Shown in pieces: positions 1 through 8,600 of a stretch of 64,000 bases of DNA. The stretch spans positions 1 through 64,000 of the forward strand of contig JBASFL010000091.1 of NCBI GenBank assembly GCA_049653005.1, written 5' to 3'. The notes beneath the pieces are model-generated. The model ran no database searches and was not told where the DNA came from. It saw only the letters and a list, made by a program, of their open reading frames with translations. Position 1 is the first letter of the stretch. Every line of letters starts with the position of its first letter. The DNA comes from UBA2334 sp049653005. Lineage in GTDB: Bacteria > Pseudomonadota > Gammaproteobacteria > Burkholderiales > Burkholderiaceae_C. A program made the translations under genes and the position numbers.

Positions 1-458
1 AGCGCCAGCAGTGCTGCGGTGGGGTGGGCCGCCGCCAGGGTGGCCACCAGCGCCACGCGCAACCCCAGCCCCACCACCAGCGCGGCGGCCCCGTAGGTGC
101 CGATGCGCGAATCTTTCATGATGGCCAGCGCTTTTTCGCGGGGCACGCAGCCGCCCAAAGCGTCGAAGGTGTCGGCCAGCCCGTCTTCGTGGAACGCGCC
201 GGTCAGCCACACCGTGGCGGTCACGGCCAGCACCGCCGCCACCGCAGGAGGCCACCACCCCAGCACTACCCACAACACCGCCGCGCCGAAGGCCCCTACC
301 CCGGCCCCCACCAGCGGAAAGTGGCGCACACAGGTGTTGAGCCAGTCGGCCTGAAACCCCTGCCCCACCCAGCCGGGCACCGGCACGCGGGTGAGGAACT
401 GCACAGCGACCAGCGCCAGGCGCAGCTCGTGGGTGACGTTTGCAATGAAACCGGTCAT
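1..458 (-). CDS. cobS: Adenosylcobinamide-GDP ribazoletransferase CobS, 3' part cut by window edge
   Basis: This membrane enzyme joins alpha-ribazole (or its phosphate) to adenosylcobinamide-GDP, the last assembly step of cobalamin. The ATG at 458 overlaps the TGA of cobC as ATGA. About 152 residues are visible before the window edge. The CobS family motifs HEDGLADTFDALGG (near residue 83) and MKDSRIGTYG (near residue 106) are both present, with hydrophobic stretches around them. It closes the visible cobalamin array. Family assignment is secure; the C-terminal half lies outside the window. Confidence 0.93.
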   Translation of the reverse strand, partial: MTGFIANVTHELRLALVAVQFLTRVPVPGWVGQGFQADWLNTCVRHFPLVGAGVGAFGAAVLWVVLGWWPPAVAAVLAVTATVWLTGAFHEDGLADTFDALGGCVPREKALAIMKDSRIGTYGAAALVVGLGLRVALVATLAAAHPTAALLA

Positions 459-1534
459 GTCAGCCTCCTCAAAGCCGCCAGCATTGCGGCTTGCGCGGGC
501 GGGGCTTGCACCGACACCCGCCAAGCACCAGGCAAGCCAAAGCTGGCGGTGTGCCGCCAGGCCACGCCTTCGGCGGCCAAGGCGCTGTGAACGGCGGCCA
601 CCCTATCGTCGGTGGCGCATGGGCCCCAAGCACCGTGGGCGGGCGGGCGCAGCAAGTTGAAATTGGTGACGCTAGGCAGCACCTGCCAGCCCAGGGCTTG
701 CAAGGCTTGGGTTTGCTGGGCTTTCCAAACCTGCAAGGTGTCCCGGCTGGTCGCCACCCAGGCCTGCACCGCAGGCGAGGCCCAGGCTTGCAGCAGCGCC
801 ACGCCTTCGGCCCCCAGCGGCCACGAGGGGCACGCGGCCTCCAGGCGCTGCACCCAAGCCGCGCCTTGCGCGCCGTCGGGCGCAAGGGCGTAGGCCGCCC
901 GCACCCCCGTCAGGCCCAGGGCTTTGTTGGGCGACCAGAGTTGGAACACGCCGTCTAACGCGGCCGCCTCCCAGGTGCTGTGCCCCTCCAGGCGCAGGGG
1001 CTCGCAGGCGCGGTCCACCACGGTCACGGCTTCGGACAACAGGGGGGGCGGAAGCACCGCCTCCTCCAGCGGGGGCCAGGCATTGCCCAGCGGGCTGCCG
1101 GGGTCGGTGTGCCACACCAGCGTGGCGGCCTCTGCGCCCCGGTCGTCTGCACGGGTTTCGCCGTCGCGCAGCACTGGGCGGCCATACCCGCGTGCGGCCG
1201 TGGCGTAGTCGCCAAACGCGTGCACGGGCACGGCAACGGGGCCGTTGGCATGCAAGGCTGTGACGGCGGTGAGGCGAAAGATGAACTCGCTGGCGCTGGC
1301 CGCCAACATCACCCGCCCCGCCGCCACACCGTGGAACGCGGCGAGTTGGCTTTTGAGCGCCGTGTAGGCCGGGTCTGGGTAGTGGCGGCGGTCGGCCTCG
1401 CGCACGGCGGCCAGTGCCAGCGGGCACGGGCCACAGGCGTTGGCGGTGGTGGAAAAGTCAAACCGGGCCGGGCCTGCCGGGCCGGGGCCGCCGTGGATGC
1501 GGCCAACGGGGTGGGGTGGTGTCAAGGCATCCAT
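455..1534 (-). CDS. cobC: Threonine-phosphate decarboxylase-like PLP enzyme (CobC type)
   Basis: A fold-type I PLP enzyme of 359 residues. The family decarboxylates L-threonine-O-3-phosphate to aminopropanol phosphate, the linker joining the corrin ring to the nucleotide loop. The start of the fold shows DFSTTANACGPCP, where aminotransferases of this family carry a similar substrate-loop motif, and WSPNKALGLTGVRAAY holds the probable Schiff-base Lys204. The ATG at 1534 was chosen because it overlaps the end of cbiB by 13 nt and leaves a full-length enzyme. The same frame stays open far upstream, but that extension runs antiparallel to nothing and parallel to cbiB, and looks non-coding. The name differs between organisms: CobC in Pseudomonas, CobD in Salmonella. 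Confidence 0.88.
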   Translation of the reverse strand: MDALTPPHPVGRIHGGPGPAGPARFDFSTTANACGPCPLALAAVREADRRHYPDPAYTALKSQLAAFHGVAAGRVMLAASASEFIFRLTAVTALHANGPVAVPVHAFGDYATAARGYGRPVLRDGETRADDRGAEAATLVWHTDPGSPLGNAWPPLEEAVLPPPLLSEAVTVVDRACEPLRLEGHSTWEAAALDGVFQLWSPNKALGLTGVRAAYALAPDGAQGAAWVQRLEAACPSWPLGAEGVALLQAWASPAVQAWVATSRDTLQVWKAQQTQALQALGWQVLPSVTNFNLLRPPAHGAWGPCATDDRVAAVHSALAAEGVAWRHTASFGLPGAWRVSVQAPPAQAAMLAALRRLT

Positions 1535-2505
1535 GGCAAGCCCACCCCCATCCATTGGGCCGCCAGCAGCCCACACGCCAACACGGTCGCCGCCCGCCAC
1601 ACGCCGCGCCAGGCCAGGGCCACGGCTTTGTGAACATCGGCCGCCACGGGCTCGCGGCCCGTGGCATTCAGCGTGTACACGCCGGATTTGCCCAGCCGCA
1701 CCCCCAGGCCCAGCGCCATGGCCCCCATGGGCCAACCGCCGTTGGGCGACGGCGTGAGGCCGGCGTTGCGCCACAGGGCTACGCCCTGCCCCACCGGCCA
1801 CAGCAGCAGCGCGGTCAGGCGGGCGGGCAGCCAGTTCAGCGCGTCGTCGGCGCGGGCGGCCCATTTGCCCGCCCATTCCCACTCGCGGCCACCGCGCACG
1901 GTGCGGTAGCCCCACATGGCATCGGCGGTGTTGGCAAAGCGGTACAGCGCTGCCCCGGGCAACCCGGCCACGGCAAACCAGAACAGCGGGGCCACCACCG
2001 AATCGTTCAGGTTTTCGGCCAGGCTTTCGATGGCGCTTTCGCGCACCTGGCCCTCGGTGAGTTGCGCCACGTCGCGGCTGACCAGCCAACCCAGGCGCTC
2101 GCGCCCGGCGGCCAGCGATTGGGCCAGCGCGGCTTCCACGGCCAGCACATCGGTGCGCAGCATGCGCCAGGCCATCAAGGGCTTCAGGCACAGCGCCAGC
2201 CCCAGCGCACCCACCCACGGCGGGGCCGCCAAGCACACGGTTTGCAGGGCAAAAGCCACCACAAAAGCAATAACTGACAAAGCACACCAGTAAAGCGCTG
2301 CGTGCCAAAAAACCTTTAAATTTTGCTTGAAATGGTTGCCCCCGGCCTCACCGGCCAAGGGGGCCACCCGCGCACCGGCCCAACCCAGCGCAGCGCCCAT
2401 CCACACCACGGGGTGGATGCGTGCCGGGGGTTCGCCAAAAAGGTGGTCAAGGGCCAGGGCCAGCAAGAGGGCCATGGGCAACAGCAGCGTTTGCGGGTCA
2501 GGCAT
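1522..2505 (-). CDS. cbiB: Adenosylcobinamide-phosphate synthase (CbiB/CobD)
   Basis: An integral membrane enzyme of 327 residues that attaches aminopropanol (phosphate) to adenosylcobyric acid. The N-terminus shows the family signature DHLFGEPPARIHPVVWMG, and ESLAENLNDSVVAPLFW near residue 140 is the most conserved block of the family. Several hydrophobic helices follow. The ATG at 2505 is preferred over an upstream GTG at 2517. The segment from about 2255 to 2320 is unusually A+T-rich for this array and resembles a decayed copy of the AAGCGCTGG repeat, though only weakly. The gene is followed by cobC with a 13-nt overlap. Confidence 0.92.
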   Translation of the reverse strand: MPDPQTLLLPMALLLALALDHLFGEPPARIHPVVWMGAALGWAGARVAPLAGEAGGNHFKQNLKVFWHAALYWCALSVIAFVVAFALQTVCLAAPPWVGALGLALCLKPLMAWRMLRTDVLAVEAALAQSLAAGRERLGWLVSRDVAQLTEGQVRESAIESLAENLNDSVVAPLFWFAVAGLPGAALYRFANTADAMWGYRTVRGGREWEWAGKWAARADDALNWLPARLTALLLWPVGQGVALWRNAGLTPSPNGGWPMGAMALGLGVRLGKSGVYTLNATGREPVAADVHKAVALAWRGVWRAATVLACGLLAAQWMGVGLPWMP

Positions 2506-2565
2506 CACACCACACAACCGCGTTCAATTTCCCAGACACATCGGCGCGCGAAAAATGAGAAATGT

Positions 2566-2973
2566 TCATGCTTGGGGTGGCTTGCAGCCCGCCCACAGCT
2601 CAATGTCGTCCATGGGATAGTGCTTTTTGTTGTGCGTCCACAGCGGGCAACGGTGCACGCGCGCGGTCGCGGCCAGCATGTGGTCTTCCAGTGCAATGCC
2701 CTGGAATGCCTTGGCGTATTGGTTGGCGTACAGACCGGCCAAACGACCGGTCTCGGTGTCCATGTTGACCCGGTGGCACAAGTCAAACAACGCCTCAATG
2801 TCTTTGTGCTCACGCTTGAACGCCCCGGCATACACCTCTGCCACGACGACAGGGCAAACCAGAAACTGGGTTTGCGCTTGCAACTGGGCCAAAAAACACG
2901 CCACCACGGCAGGCTCTTTTTTCAACAAGTCAATGACGATGTTGGTGTCCAGCACCAGGCGTTGCGGACTCAT
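2566..2973 (-). CDS. vapC: PIN-domain ribonuclease toxin, VapC type
   Basis: A 135-residue PIN-domain protein. The expected acidic metal-binding residues are visible as Asp9 (LVLDTNIVIDLL), Glu46 (VVVAEVYAG) and Asp97 (ALEDHMLAA), with Asn115 in the WTHNKKHY motif of the last acidic site. VapC toxins are usually site-specific RNases. The start codon overlaps the stop codon of the upstream antitoxin gene by 4 nt. The pair interrupts an otherwise cobalamin/biotin gene array between bioB and cbiB. The RNA target cannot be inferred from the sequence. Confidence 0.9.
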   Translation of the reverse strand: MSPQRLVLDTNIVIDLLKKEPAVVACFLAQLQAQTQFLVCPVVVAEVYAGAFKREHKDIEALFDLCHRVNMDTETGRLAGLYANQYAKAFQGIALEDHMLAATARVHRCPLWTHNKKHYPMDDIELWAGCKPPQA

Positions 2974-3227
2974 TCCGGGTCACCGGTGCGCAAAATCCGG
3001 CTGGTGCTGCGCAGCGTGCGCACGTAATCCACTGAATCAACGTGGGCAAAACTCTCCAAAGGCTTGAGCCGGTCAAAAAAGGCCTGGGCATCTGCCACAG
3101 GGTCTTTTTGAATGTCTTTTTCAAGCGTGCGCCGAATCAATTCGGACATGCTGACGCCCACACTGCGCGCACGCACCCGCAGGCTGTCGTACAAGGCATC
3201 TTGAAGGTAGATTTGAGTGCGGTGCAT
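2970..3227 (-). CDS. vapB: Ribbon-helix-helix antitoxin partner of VapC
   Basis: An 85-residue protein with a CopG/Arc-like ribbon-helix-helix N-terminus (MHRTQIYLQDALYDSLRVRA, then SVGVSMSELIRRTLEKDI). The C-terminal half, with FFDRLKPLESFAHVDSVDYV, would be the toxin-neutralising tail. RHH antitoxins bind their own promoter as dimers, and a perfect inverted repeat lies at 3245-3266, 18 nt upstream of the ATG. Translational coupling to vapC (ATGA) is typical of toxin-antitoxin modules. The gene name is by role rather than by strict orthology. Confidence 0.85.
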   Translation of the reverse strand: MHRTQIYLQDALYDSLRVRARSVGVSMSELIRRTLEKDIQKDPVADAQAFFDRLKPLESFAHVDSVDYVRTLRSTSRILRTGDPE

Positions 3228-3244
3228 GTGACCATCCCTTTATT

Positions 3245-3266
3245 TGATGTATAGAAATGTACATCA
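3245..3266 (-). promoter_or_regulatory. Inverted repeat, likely autoregulatory operator of the toxin-antitoxin pair
   Basis: The sequence is a perfect dyad TGATGTA-N8-TACATCA just upstream of the antitoxin ATG. It includes TATACAT, which could serve as a -10 element on the minus strand. The position and symmetry fit binding by the ribbon-helix-helix antitoxin. It suggests the module has its own promoter inside the larger array. Confidence 0.55.
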
Positions 3267-3280
3267 GCAGCACTGAGCCG

Positions 3281-4333
3281 TCAGAGCCTATTCGCCGGCG
3301 TTGAGTGCCCCTGCAGCCCCACGGCCGTCATGCCCAGCCGGGCCAGCAGCGCACGGTCGGCGTCCACGTCGGGGTTGCCGGTGACCAGCAGCTTGTCGCC
3401 GTAGAAGATGGAATTGGCCCCGGCGGCAAAGCACAAAGCCTGGGTTTCGTCGCTCATCTGGCGGCGGCCAGCCGACAGGCGCACGCGCGCCGTGGGCATG
3501 GTGATGCGGGCCACGGCGATGGTGCGCACGAACTCCAGCGGGTCGAGGTCGGGCTGGTCGGCCAGTGGGGTGCCTGGCACCTTCACCAGGTGGTTGATGG
3601 GCACCGACTCGGGGTGTGGCTGCAAGTTGGCCAGTTGCTCGATCAGCCCGGCGCGCTGCAAGCGGCTTTCGCCCATGCCCACGATGCCGCCGCTGCACAC
3701 CTTCACGCCCACCTGGCGCACGTGTTGCAGGGTGTCGAGGCGGTCCTGGTAGTCGCGGGTGGTGATGACGTCGCCGTAAAAGTCGGGCGAGGTGTCGAGG
3801 TTGTGGTTGTAGTAGTCCAGCCCGGCCTGTTGCAGCGCCTGGGCGTGGCGTTGCTCCAGCATGCCCAGCGTGGCGCAGGCCTCCAGGCCCTCGTCTTTGA
3901 CCACACGCACCAGCTCGGCCACGGCCTCGATGTCGCGGTCTTTGGGCGCGCGCCAGGCAGCGCCCATGCAAAAGCGGGTGGCCCCCGCCGCTTTGGCACC
4001 CAGCACGGCTTCGCGCACGGCCTCGGGCGTCATCATTTTGGTGGCGGCCACGCCCGTGGGGTGGTGGGCCGACTGGGGGCAGTAGCCGCAGTCTTCGGGG
4101 CAGCCGCCGGTTTTGACGGACAGCAACGTGGCCAGCTCCACCTCGGTGGGGTCGAAATGCTGGCGGTGCACGGTCTGGGCGCGGTGCAGCAGCTCGGCAA
4201 ACGGCAGCTCGAACAGCGCGGCCACGGCCGCCACGGCCCAAGGGGCGTCGCTGGCAGTGGCCAGCTGTGAGGCAGGCCGCTGAAAACGCAGGGGCTGTGC
4301 CACGGTGTCGGTGTGTGGGGTCATGGTGGTCAT
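3281..4333 (-). CDS. bioB: Biotin synthase
   Basis: A radical-SAM enzyme of 350 residues that inserts sulfur into dethiobiotin. The SAM-cluster motif C78-x3-C82-x2-C85 is in GGCPEDCGYCPQS. The downstream blocks YYNHNLDTSPDFYGDVITTR and GGIVGMGES match the family, and RLSAGRRQM carries the conserved Arg region of the [2Fe-2S] site. The ATG overlaps the stop codon of bluB (ATGA), so the gene is translationally coupled to the cobalamin array even though biotin synthesis is a separate pathway. No other bio genes are in the window. A second in-frame ATG lies three codons downstream. Confidence 0.97.
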   Translation of the reverse strand: MTTMTPHTDTVAQPLRFQRPASQLATASDAPWAVAAVAALFELPFAELLHRAQTVHRQHFDPTEVELATLLSVKTGGCPEDCGYCPQSAHHPTGVAATKMMTPEAVREAVLGAKAAGATRFCMGAAWRAPKDRDIEAVAELVRVVKDEGLEACATLGMLEQRHAQALQQAGLDYYNHNLDTSPDFYGDVITTRDYQDRLDTLQHVRQVGVKVCSGGIVGMGESRLQRAGLIEQLANLQPHPESVPINHLVKVPGTPLADQPDLDPLEFVRTIAVARITMPTARVRLSAGRRQMSDETQALCFAAGANSIFYGDKLLVTGNPDVDADRALLARLGMTAVGLQGHSTPANRL

Positions 4334-5025
4334 GTCTGTCCTTGAAATGGAACGGGTTCGGCGTCAAACAAACCCGAGGCCGTGCCCCAGGCGTTGTCAA
4401 AAACGAGGTTGGGCAATGCCTCTCGGCTGGCCCAGTGCAGCTGCTGCAACATGGGCTGGTCGTAAAAGCCGGTGACCGGCCCCAGGCACAGCAGCGCCAC
4501 GAGCTCAGCCCCCGGCGGCACGCCCAGCACCTGGCCAAGCTCGGTGGGGTCGAACAACGACACCCAGCCCATGCCCAGCCCCTCGGCGCGTGCAGCCAGC
4601 CACAGGTTTTGAATGGCGCACGAGGCCGACGCCAAGTCCATGTGCGGCATGGTGCGGCGGCCAAACACGTGGCGCTCGCGGCCATCGGCCAGCACCACGG
4701 CCAGCAGTTCGGCACAGTCGAGCAGGCCTTCCACCTTCAGGCGCATGAACTCGTCGCGGCGTTCGCCCAACACGTCGGCGGTGCATTGGCGCTCGCGCTC
4801 GACCACCGCGTGCAACCGCTGGCGCAGGCCCAGCTCGGTGATGCGGATGAAGCGCCACGGCTGCATGAAGCCCACGCTGGGCGCGTGGTGCGCGGCCAGC
4901 AACAGGCGTTGCAGCAGCTCGGGCGCCACTTGGCCGCCGCAGAAGTGGCGCATGTCGCGGCGCTCGGCAATGGCGCGGTACACACCGGCGCGCTCGGCCT
5001 CGGTGAACGCGTGGGGGGTGTTCAA
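4330..5025 (-). CDS. bluB: 5,6-dimethylbenzimidazole synthase BluB
   Basis: A 231-residue nitroreductase-fold flavoenzyme that consumes reduced FMN and oxygen to form 5,6-dimethylbenzimidazole, the lower ligand of cobalamin. Family motifs are RRDMRHF near residue 24, LLLAAHHAPSVGFMQPWRFI near residue 46, and WLAARAEGLGMGWVSLFDP in the second half. Its presence means the organism can make its own DMB and needs oxygen to do so. The gene overlaps cobO upstream and bioB downstream by 4 nt each. Confidence 0.95.
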   Translation of the reverse strand: MNTPHAFTEAERAGVYRAIAERRDMRHFCGGQVAPELLQRLLLAAHHAPSVGFMQPWRFIRITELGLRQRLHAVVERERQCTADVLGERRDEFMRLKVEGLLDCAELLAVVLADGRERHVFGRRTMPHMDLASASCAIQNLWLAARAEGLGMGWVSLFDPTELGQVLGVPPGAELVALLCLGPVTGFYDQPMLQQLHWASREALPNLVFDNAWGTASGLFDAEPVPFQGQT

Positions 5026-5591
5026 TCTTCAATCCCCCGCTGGGCCGGGATGCCGGCCTTGAAGGCGTGTTTCACCAGCGTCATCTCGGTCACGGTGTCG
5101 GCCAGTTCCACTATTTCAGGCGGGCAGCGCCGCCCGGTCAGGCACACGTGCACATGGCTGGGACGGGTGCGCAGGGTGTGCAGCACGTCGTCCAGCGGCA
5201 GCCAGCCGTAAATCAGCGGGTAGGTGATTTCGTCCAGAACCACCAGAAAGTGCTGGCCGCCCAAGATGGTGGCCTTGGCGGTTTCCCAGCCGTTGCGGGC
5301 CAGTTGGGCGGAGTGCTCCAGGTCCTGGCTTTTCCAGCTGAAACCATCGCCCAACCCCACGATGGGGATGCCAATTTGCTCGAACATGCGGTGCTCGCCA
5401 AACCGGGCGGTGGGCACTTTCATGAACTGGTAAATCTGCACGGCTTTGCCCCGCCCGTGGGCGCGCAGGGCCAGGCCAAAGGCCGCCGTGCTTTTGCCTT
5501 TGCCGTCGCCGGTGTTGACGATGAGCAGCCCCCTGCGCTCGCCCTCGGGCTTTTCGTAGGGTTTTTCGGACGGTGGGGTTTCGATGTGCAT
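5022..5591 (-). CDS. cobO: Corrinoid adenosyltransferase CobO/BtuR
   Basis: A 189-residue ATP:corrinoid adenosyltransferase that places the 5'-deoxyadenosyl group on cobalt(I) corrinoids. A P-loop, GDGKGKST at residues 28-35, follows the family start GLLIVNTGDGKGKSTAAFGL. The blocks LDEITYPLIYGWL and HVCLTGRRCPPEIVELADTVTEM are typical of BtuR/CobO. It probably acts on imported corrinoids as well as on intermediates. The gene lies 20-odd nt after cobN and overlaps bluB by 4 nt. Confidence 0.96.
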   Translation of the reverse strand: MHIETPPSEKPYEKPEGERRGLLIVNTGDGKGKSTAAFGLALRAHGRGKAVQIYQFMKVPTARFGEHRMFEQIGIPIVGLGDGFSWKSQDLEHSAQLARNGWETAKATILGGQHFLVVLDEITYPLIYGWLPLDDVLHTLRTRPSHVHVCLTGRRCPPEIVELADTVTEMTLVKHAFKAGIPAQRGIED

Positions 5592-5615
5592 GGAAGGTTT
5601 CGCGTCAAAAAGGCA

Positions 5616-8600
5616 TCAAGCCGCTGCGGGCGGGGTGAACACGGGCCGTTGCCCGCGCTGAAACTGGTGTGCCGCTCCGCCCACCAGCCCCAGCAACACG
5701 AGCACGCCCACCAGGGCGCGCTGCAGCGCCAGTGCCAGCGGGCTTTGCGCCTGGGAGGGTTCGATATCGGGTTGGCGTTGCAACAGCACACCGTTGAGCA
5801 GGGGCTGTGCGGGGGCCTTGGCGGCCAAGGAGGCCGTCGGTTGCGGCAACAGTTGCGGCAGGGGTGCAGGAACTGCGGCGTGGGCCACAGGGGCTGATGG
5901 CGGTGCGGCCTGTGCCGCGGGCGCTTGCTGCGCCACCCACTCGCGCACACCCGGCAGTTCGTTGGGCAAGGGGTCTTGGCGGGTCAGTTCCTGATACAGG
6001 CGGGCCAGTTCCTGGCGCGTCGCGGCATCGGCCTGCCAGTGCCCCAGCCGCTGGGCCTGCACCAGGCGCTCCAGGGCCTGGGCGTAGGCCTGCGGGTGGC
6101 TGCGCAGCCACTCGGGCAGGCCCAGGCTGTGTTTGTCGCGCACAAGCACATCGTGAAAACTTTGCCAATGGTCGCTGCGCACGGTGTCGGGCGACACCGA
6201 CTGCCAGCCCCACGCAAACTGCACGGCCTTGAGCACCTGCAGCGTGCCCGCATACCCCTCGGCCTTCTGCGCCTGCAACCACCCGGGGTGCAAATAGCGC
6301 GATTGCATTTCGCGGGCAATGGCCAGCCGGGCGGTTTCGGTGTGGGCCTCGCCCACGTCTTGCAACTGGCTCACATGCAACTCCAGCCCCTGTGGCCGCC
6401 CGGCCACGCGTGCCGCCGCCGACAGGCCACCCAGGTATTGAAAGGGGTCGTCAGAACTCACCATGGCGTACAGGTGCGAGCTGCGCGACAACACGGCCGT
6501 ATCGGTGCGGCGCAGGTGAGCGGAAAACGCCTGCACCGCCACGCCATGGCCCAAACCCTCCACCGGCTCGCCGGCCAGGTAGGGCTGGCCCATGCGCTGC
6601 AAAAACAGCTGGCCCAGCCGCTGGTCTTCGGACTGCAGGCCATCGGCTTGCACCGCTTCGGCCAGGCCGGTGCCGTAGTCGCCCACGGCGTTGCCAAAAG
6701 CGCGCACGCGCGCCAGGGTGTCGGCCTGGGGGCCGGGCACACCGCGCTGGCGCAGCTCGGTGGCCACCTGGCGGGTGAGCCGTGCCACGGTGTTGCCGGG
6801 TTCGGCCGCGGCCACCTGGGCCACCGCCTGGTCAAGCAGGGCCATGAGGGCGGGAAACTGGTCGCGGTAGGAGCCGGTCACGCTCAGCAGCACGTCCACC
6901 CGGGGGCGGCCCAATTCGGCGGGGCTGAGGGTGTCCACCCGGATGGGGCGGCCCGTGTCGTCCCACACCGGGCGCACACCCAGGGCCACCAGGGCCTGGG
7001 CTTCCAGAATGCCCTGGTGGCGCAGCGTTTCACCCGCCCACAGCGACAAGGCCATGCGCTCGGGCGGCTGGCCGCCGTGGCGGGCCGTGTGGTCTTTGAA
7101 CCAGTCGTTGAACAGGGTTTGGGCCACCTCGTAGGCCTGGCGCGTGGGCAGGCGGCTGGGGTCCAAGCCGGTGAGGTTGCGACCGGTGGGCAGGCTTTCG
7201 GGGTTGCGAATGGGGTCGCCCCCATACGCGGCCGGCACAAACCGCCCCTGCAGGGCGGCCAGCAGGCCGGGCATTTCACCCTTGGTGGCCAACAGCCGCT
7301 CCAACTCCTGCGCCCGCAGGGCCAGTTTGAGCAGCGCCGGGGTGTCGATGGGCTGGCGTGCGGCGCGGTTGGGCACATGGTCTTCGGCACGCACGGGGCC
7401 AGCGGCGGGTTCGGCCAGCGCGGGGCGCAGGTCCAGCGTGCTGGCGGCCTGGGCGTCTTTCAGGGCCACGGCCAGCCAGCGGGCGGGGCGCGAGGTGGCC
7501 ACGCTGTCGTGGCGGATCAGAAAGGCCTCGTCAATGTCTTCGCCCAGGGCGTCGATCAATGGCTTGCGCAACGCCTGCAAAATGGTCTGGCTGCGCTGCT
7601 CGGGCGTGGGCACCCGGCCAAACACCGCCAGGCCTTTGGGCTGCGAGCTTTGCGCCAGCTGGTCCAGGTAGGGGTGCAACAGCTCCAGGAAACCGGTGAA
7701 GTCGGCGGCAATGCGCTCGGCGCTCCACCCCAGGTCGCGGTGCAGCTGGTGTTCCACAAACTGGGCCACCAGCTGTTTTTCAAGGGCCCGGCGGGTGGGG
7801 CCTTCGTCCACGGTTTCCCATTCGTGCATGACCTCGTGCATCTGTGCCATGCGGGCTTCAAAACCCGCCGGTGCAAACGTGGGGGTGCGGTGGCTGACCA
7901 GGAGCGCCCTGCCCCGGCGTTTGGCGGTCAGGGCTTCGCCCAGGTTGTCCACGATGTAGGGGTACACCACGGGCAAATCGCCCAGGGGCAACAGGGCATC
8001 GTCGTGCACATCGAGCCCGCGGGACTTGCCGTTGGCCCACTCTTGCGTGCCGTGGGTGCCGAAGTGAATGAGCGCATCGGCCGAGTCCTGGGCCCACTGG
8101 TACACCGCCAGGTAGTGGTGCGACAGCGGCACCTTGCTTTTGTGCATGAACGGGTTTTGGCCGTTGTGCAGGGTTTCCTCGCGGGGGGGCTGCGGCAACA
8201 CCGACAACTGGCCCGCCTGCATGCGCGGCACCACAAACACCGGCTCGCCCTGCCACTGCACCACGTAGCGGCTGCGCTCGGGCGGGCCCCAGTGGGCCAG
8301 CATGCGGGTGCGCACGGCCTCGGGCAGGGCTTGCCAGCGTTCCAGGTAGCGCGCCACCGGCCAGGCGGCCGCCTGGCCCGAGCGCAGCAAACCCAGCAAA
8401 TCGGCGCTGGGGTAGTAGGCGGCCAGCAAGGGCTGCAAGCCGTCGATCCAGTCGTTTTCAGGCACCCGCCGGGTGCGGTAGCCCGCATCGGCCAGGCCTT
8501 GCGACACCTCTTCCAGGCTGCGCGGCACGTTCAGAAACGAGGCCCCGAAGTGCTTGCCACCCGGCGGGTAGTTGTAGACCATGGCGACCAGCCGCTGCTG

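Noticed and set aside
455..2308. A 617-codon frame that would fuse cobC to an N-terminal extension over cbiB
   Set aside because: The extension is Arg/Gly/Ala-rich and occupies the cbiB gene in another frame; cbiB is well supported, so cobC starts near 1534.
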